Shown here one piece after another: positions 62,943 through 64,000 of a stretch of 64,000 nt of DNA. The first letter of the stretch is position 1. Each line of letters starts with the position of its first letter. The stretch is from Lacipirellula parvula (GTDB lineage: Bacteria > Planctomycetota > Planctomycetia > Pirellulales > Lacipirellulaceae), in assembly GCF_009177095.1 (NCBI RefSeq), contig NZ_AP021861.1, positions 1,904,501 through 1,968,500 on the forward strand. The letters are read 5' to 3'. The notes below the pieces were generated by a model. The model was not told the DNA's origin and ran no database searches. It saw only the letters and a program-made list of their open reading frames with translations. The translations under genes were made by a program, and so were the position numbers.

Positions 62943-63686
62943 ATGCCCAAATTCGCCGTCATCCTTCCCGCCGCCGGTCGCAGCAGCCGCTTCCGCGATC
63001 CCCACTACAAAAAGCCGTTCGCCAACCTCGGCGGCCGCGCCGTTTGGCTCCACTCGGCCGAGCGATTTCTCAATCGCAAAGACGTGAAGCAGGTGATCAT
63101 CGTTGTTTCGGAGGAGGACCGCGAAGAGTTCGGCCGCAAGTTTGGCGCGAATCTCGCGATCATGGGCGTCGAGGTCTGCCTCGGCGGCGCCGAGCGGACC
63201 GACTCGATTCAGAATGCGCTCGCCAAGGTGAACGACGACATCGACTTTGTCGCGATCCATGACGCCGCGCGGCCCTGCACGGCAGATAAGCTTGTTGACC
63301 AAGTGTTCGCCGCCGCTGAACAACATGGCGCCGCGATCTTGGCGGTGCCGGTTGCCGCAACGCTCAAGCGGGCCGCGAAGGGCCAGCCGACGCTGATCGG
63401 CGAAACGGTCGACCGCGCCGGCCTGTGGGAAGCGCAAACGCCGCAAGTCTTCCGCCGCGAACTCATCAACAAAGCCTACGCCGCTCGCACCGCGGCTCTC
63501 ACTGACGACGCCCAACTCGTCGAGAAGCTGGGCGTCCCCGTGGCCCTCGTCGAGGGCTCGCCGATGAACCTGAAAATCACCACGAAGGACGACCTGCGGC
63601 TGGCCGAGCAAATCGTGAAGGTCCTCCCCAAAGCAAAGCCCGAAGGCTTTTCGCATCCCTTCGCCGGCGACGACCTCTGGCGGTAG
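62943..63686 (+). CDS. ispD: 2-C-methyl-D-erythritol 4-phosphate cytidylyltransferase
   Basis: 247 residues. It transfers CMP to MEP in the non-mevalonate route to isoprenoids. The CTP loop is ILPAAGRSSRF with GGR-like Lys (KKPF), then VSEEDREEF, GGAERTDSIQNAL, HDAARPCTADK and ETVDRAGLWEAQTPQVF. These are the family hallmarks. The gene stands alone, without ispF next to it. It lies 160 bases before tyrS on the same strand. Confidence 0.93.
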   Translation: MPKFAVILPAAGRSSRFRDPHYKKPFANLGGRAVWLHSAERFLNRKDVKQVIIVVSEEDREEFGRKFGANLAIMGVEVCLGGAERTDSIQNALAKVNDDIDFVAIHDAARPCTADKLVDQVFAAAEQHGAAILAVPVAATLKRAAKGQPTLIGETVDRAGLWEAQTPQVFRRELINKAYAARTAALTDDAQLVEKLGVPVALVEGSPMNLKITTKDDLRLAEQIVKVLPKAKPEGFSHPFAGDDLWR

Positions 63687-63846
63687 CCGCCACCAACACG
63701 GCCAATTTAGCCCCCGATTCTTCAAACCGGGGGCGCCACCGCGTGCCCGCACCAGGAATCAGCGATTTCTGATTTCGGCCGCCTAACCTATGATGGTCGC
63801 TCCCCGTTGAACCAGCCATCAAACTACAAACTTACTGCTCGCTCCC

Positions 63847-64000
63847 ATGTCCTTCTTCGCAGATCTCCAGTGGCGCGGCCTGATCCACCAGACCACCGAC
63901 CCCGCGCTCGACGCCTGGCTCGCTGAAAAGCCCCGTACGCTGTACGCCGGCTTCGACCCCACCGCCGACAGCCTCCACGTCGGCCATTTGATGGGCGTGA
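63847..64000 (+). CDS. tyrS: Tyrosyl-tRNA synthetase (5' end only)
   Basis: 51 codons are visible. [20 protein letters not shown], then [20 protein letters not shown]: the Rossmann-fold start of TyrRS with YxGFDPTAxSLHVGH, which holds the HIGH-like motif and the tyrosine-binding Tyr and Asp. The enzyme charges tRNA-Tyr. The rest is outside the window. Confidence 0.93.
   Translation, partial: MSFFADLQWRGLIHQTTDPALDAWLAEKPRTLYAGFDPTADSLHVGHLMGV

Overview
The window is about 64 kb of a high-GC bacterial chromosome, almost certainly a planctomycete close to the Pirellulales/Lacipirellulaceae. The pointers are secreted proteins ending in a dockerin-like calcium repeat plus a VPEP (PEP-CTERM) tail, a DUF1559 pseudopilin-like protein with the H-x9-DG motif, short membrane proteins with an FSLRGLL start, and several small zinc-ribbon proteins of planctomycete type. 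No species name can be read from the sequence alone.

Left flank (1-10301): two sugar-phosphate isomerase-like TIM-barrel genes (the first runs off the window) divergent from an AraC regulator, then PEP carboxylase, a GH18-like secreted protein and a convergent glucose/sorbosone-dehydrogenase-like protein.

Probable genomic island (10327-50166): a tyrosine integrase lies next to the 3' end of tRNA-Leu(UAA), and the last 25 bases of that tRNA recur in the same orientation at 10302-10326, 39.8 kb away. This is the geometry of a tRNA-targeted element. Its content, left to right: an arsenic block on the minus strand (a Cys-rich propeller protein, a PhnD-PQQ-propeller fusion, arsR, arsM, acr3, arsC); a terpene-cyclase-fold protein and four SUMF1-fold domains in three PEP-CTERM ORFs, one of which is a tandem fusion; a DUF1559, lipoprotein, ABC ATPase and FtsX permease operon; an hsdM relic; a heavy-metal RND efflux cluster with His-rich and other small exported proteins; remnants of an older element (deleted integrase, nonsense-interrupted small gene); and an orphan-rich stretch (39-48.9 kb) with a GTPase plus membrane-protein pair, a HigBA-like toxin-antitoxin module, HEPN/DUF4145-like proteins, a coiled-coil membrane protein and a ComM/YifB ATPase. 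This last stretch looks most like a defence or conflict region.

Right flank (50505-64000): housekeeping-type genes: a DUF819 membrane protein, leuA, planctomycete conserved small proteins, thermonuclease, HNH endonuclease, ferredoxin, an ECF-type sigma factor, a GNAT acetyltransferase, ispD and the start of tyrS. Upstream of leuA there is a complete-looking ribosome-mediated attenuator: a 19-residue leader peptide with eight leucine codons, a pause hairpin, an antiterminator pairing and a rho-independent terminator. Two near-identical 108-109 bp palindromic repeats sit between convergent gene pairs on this flank.
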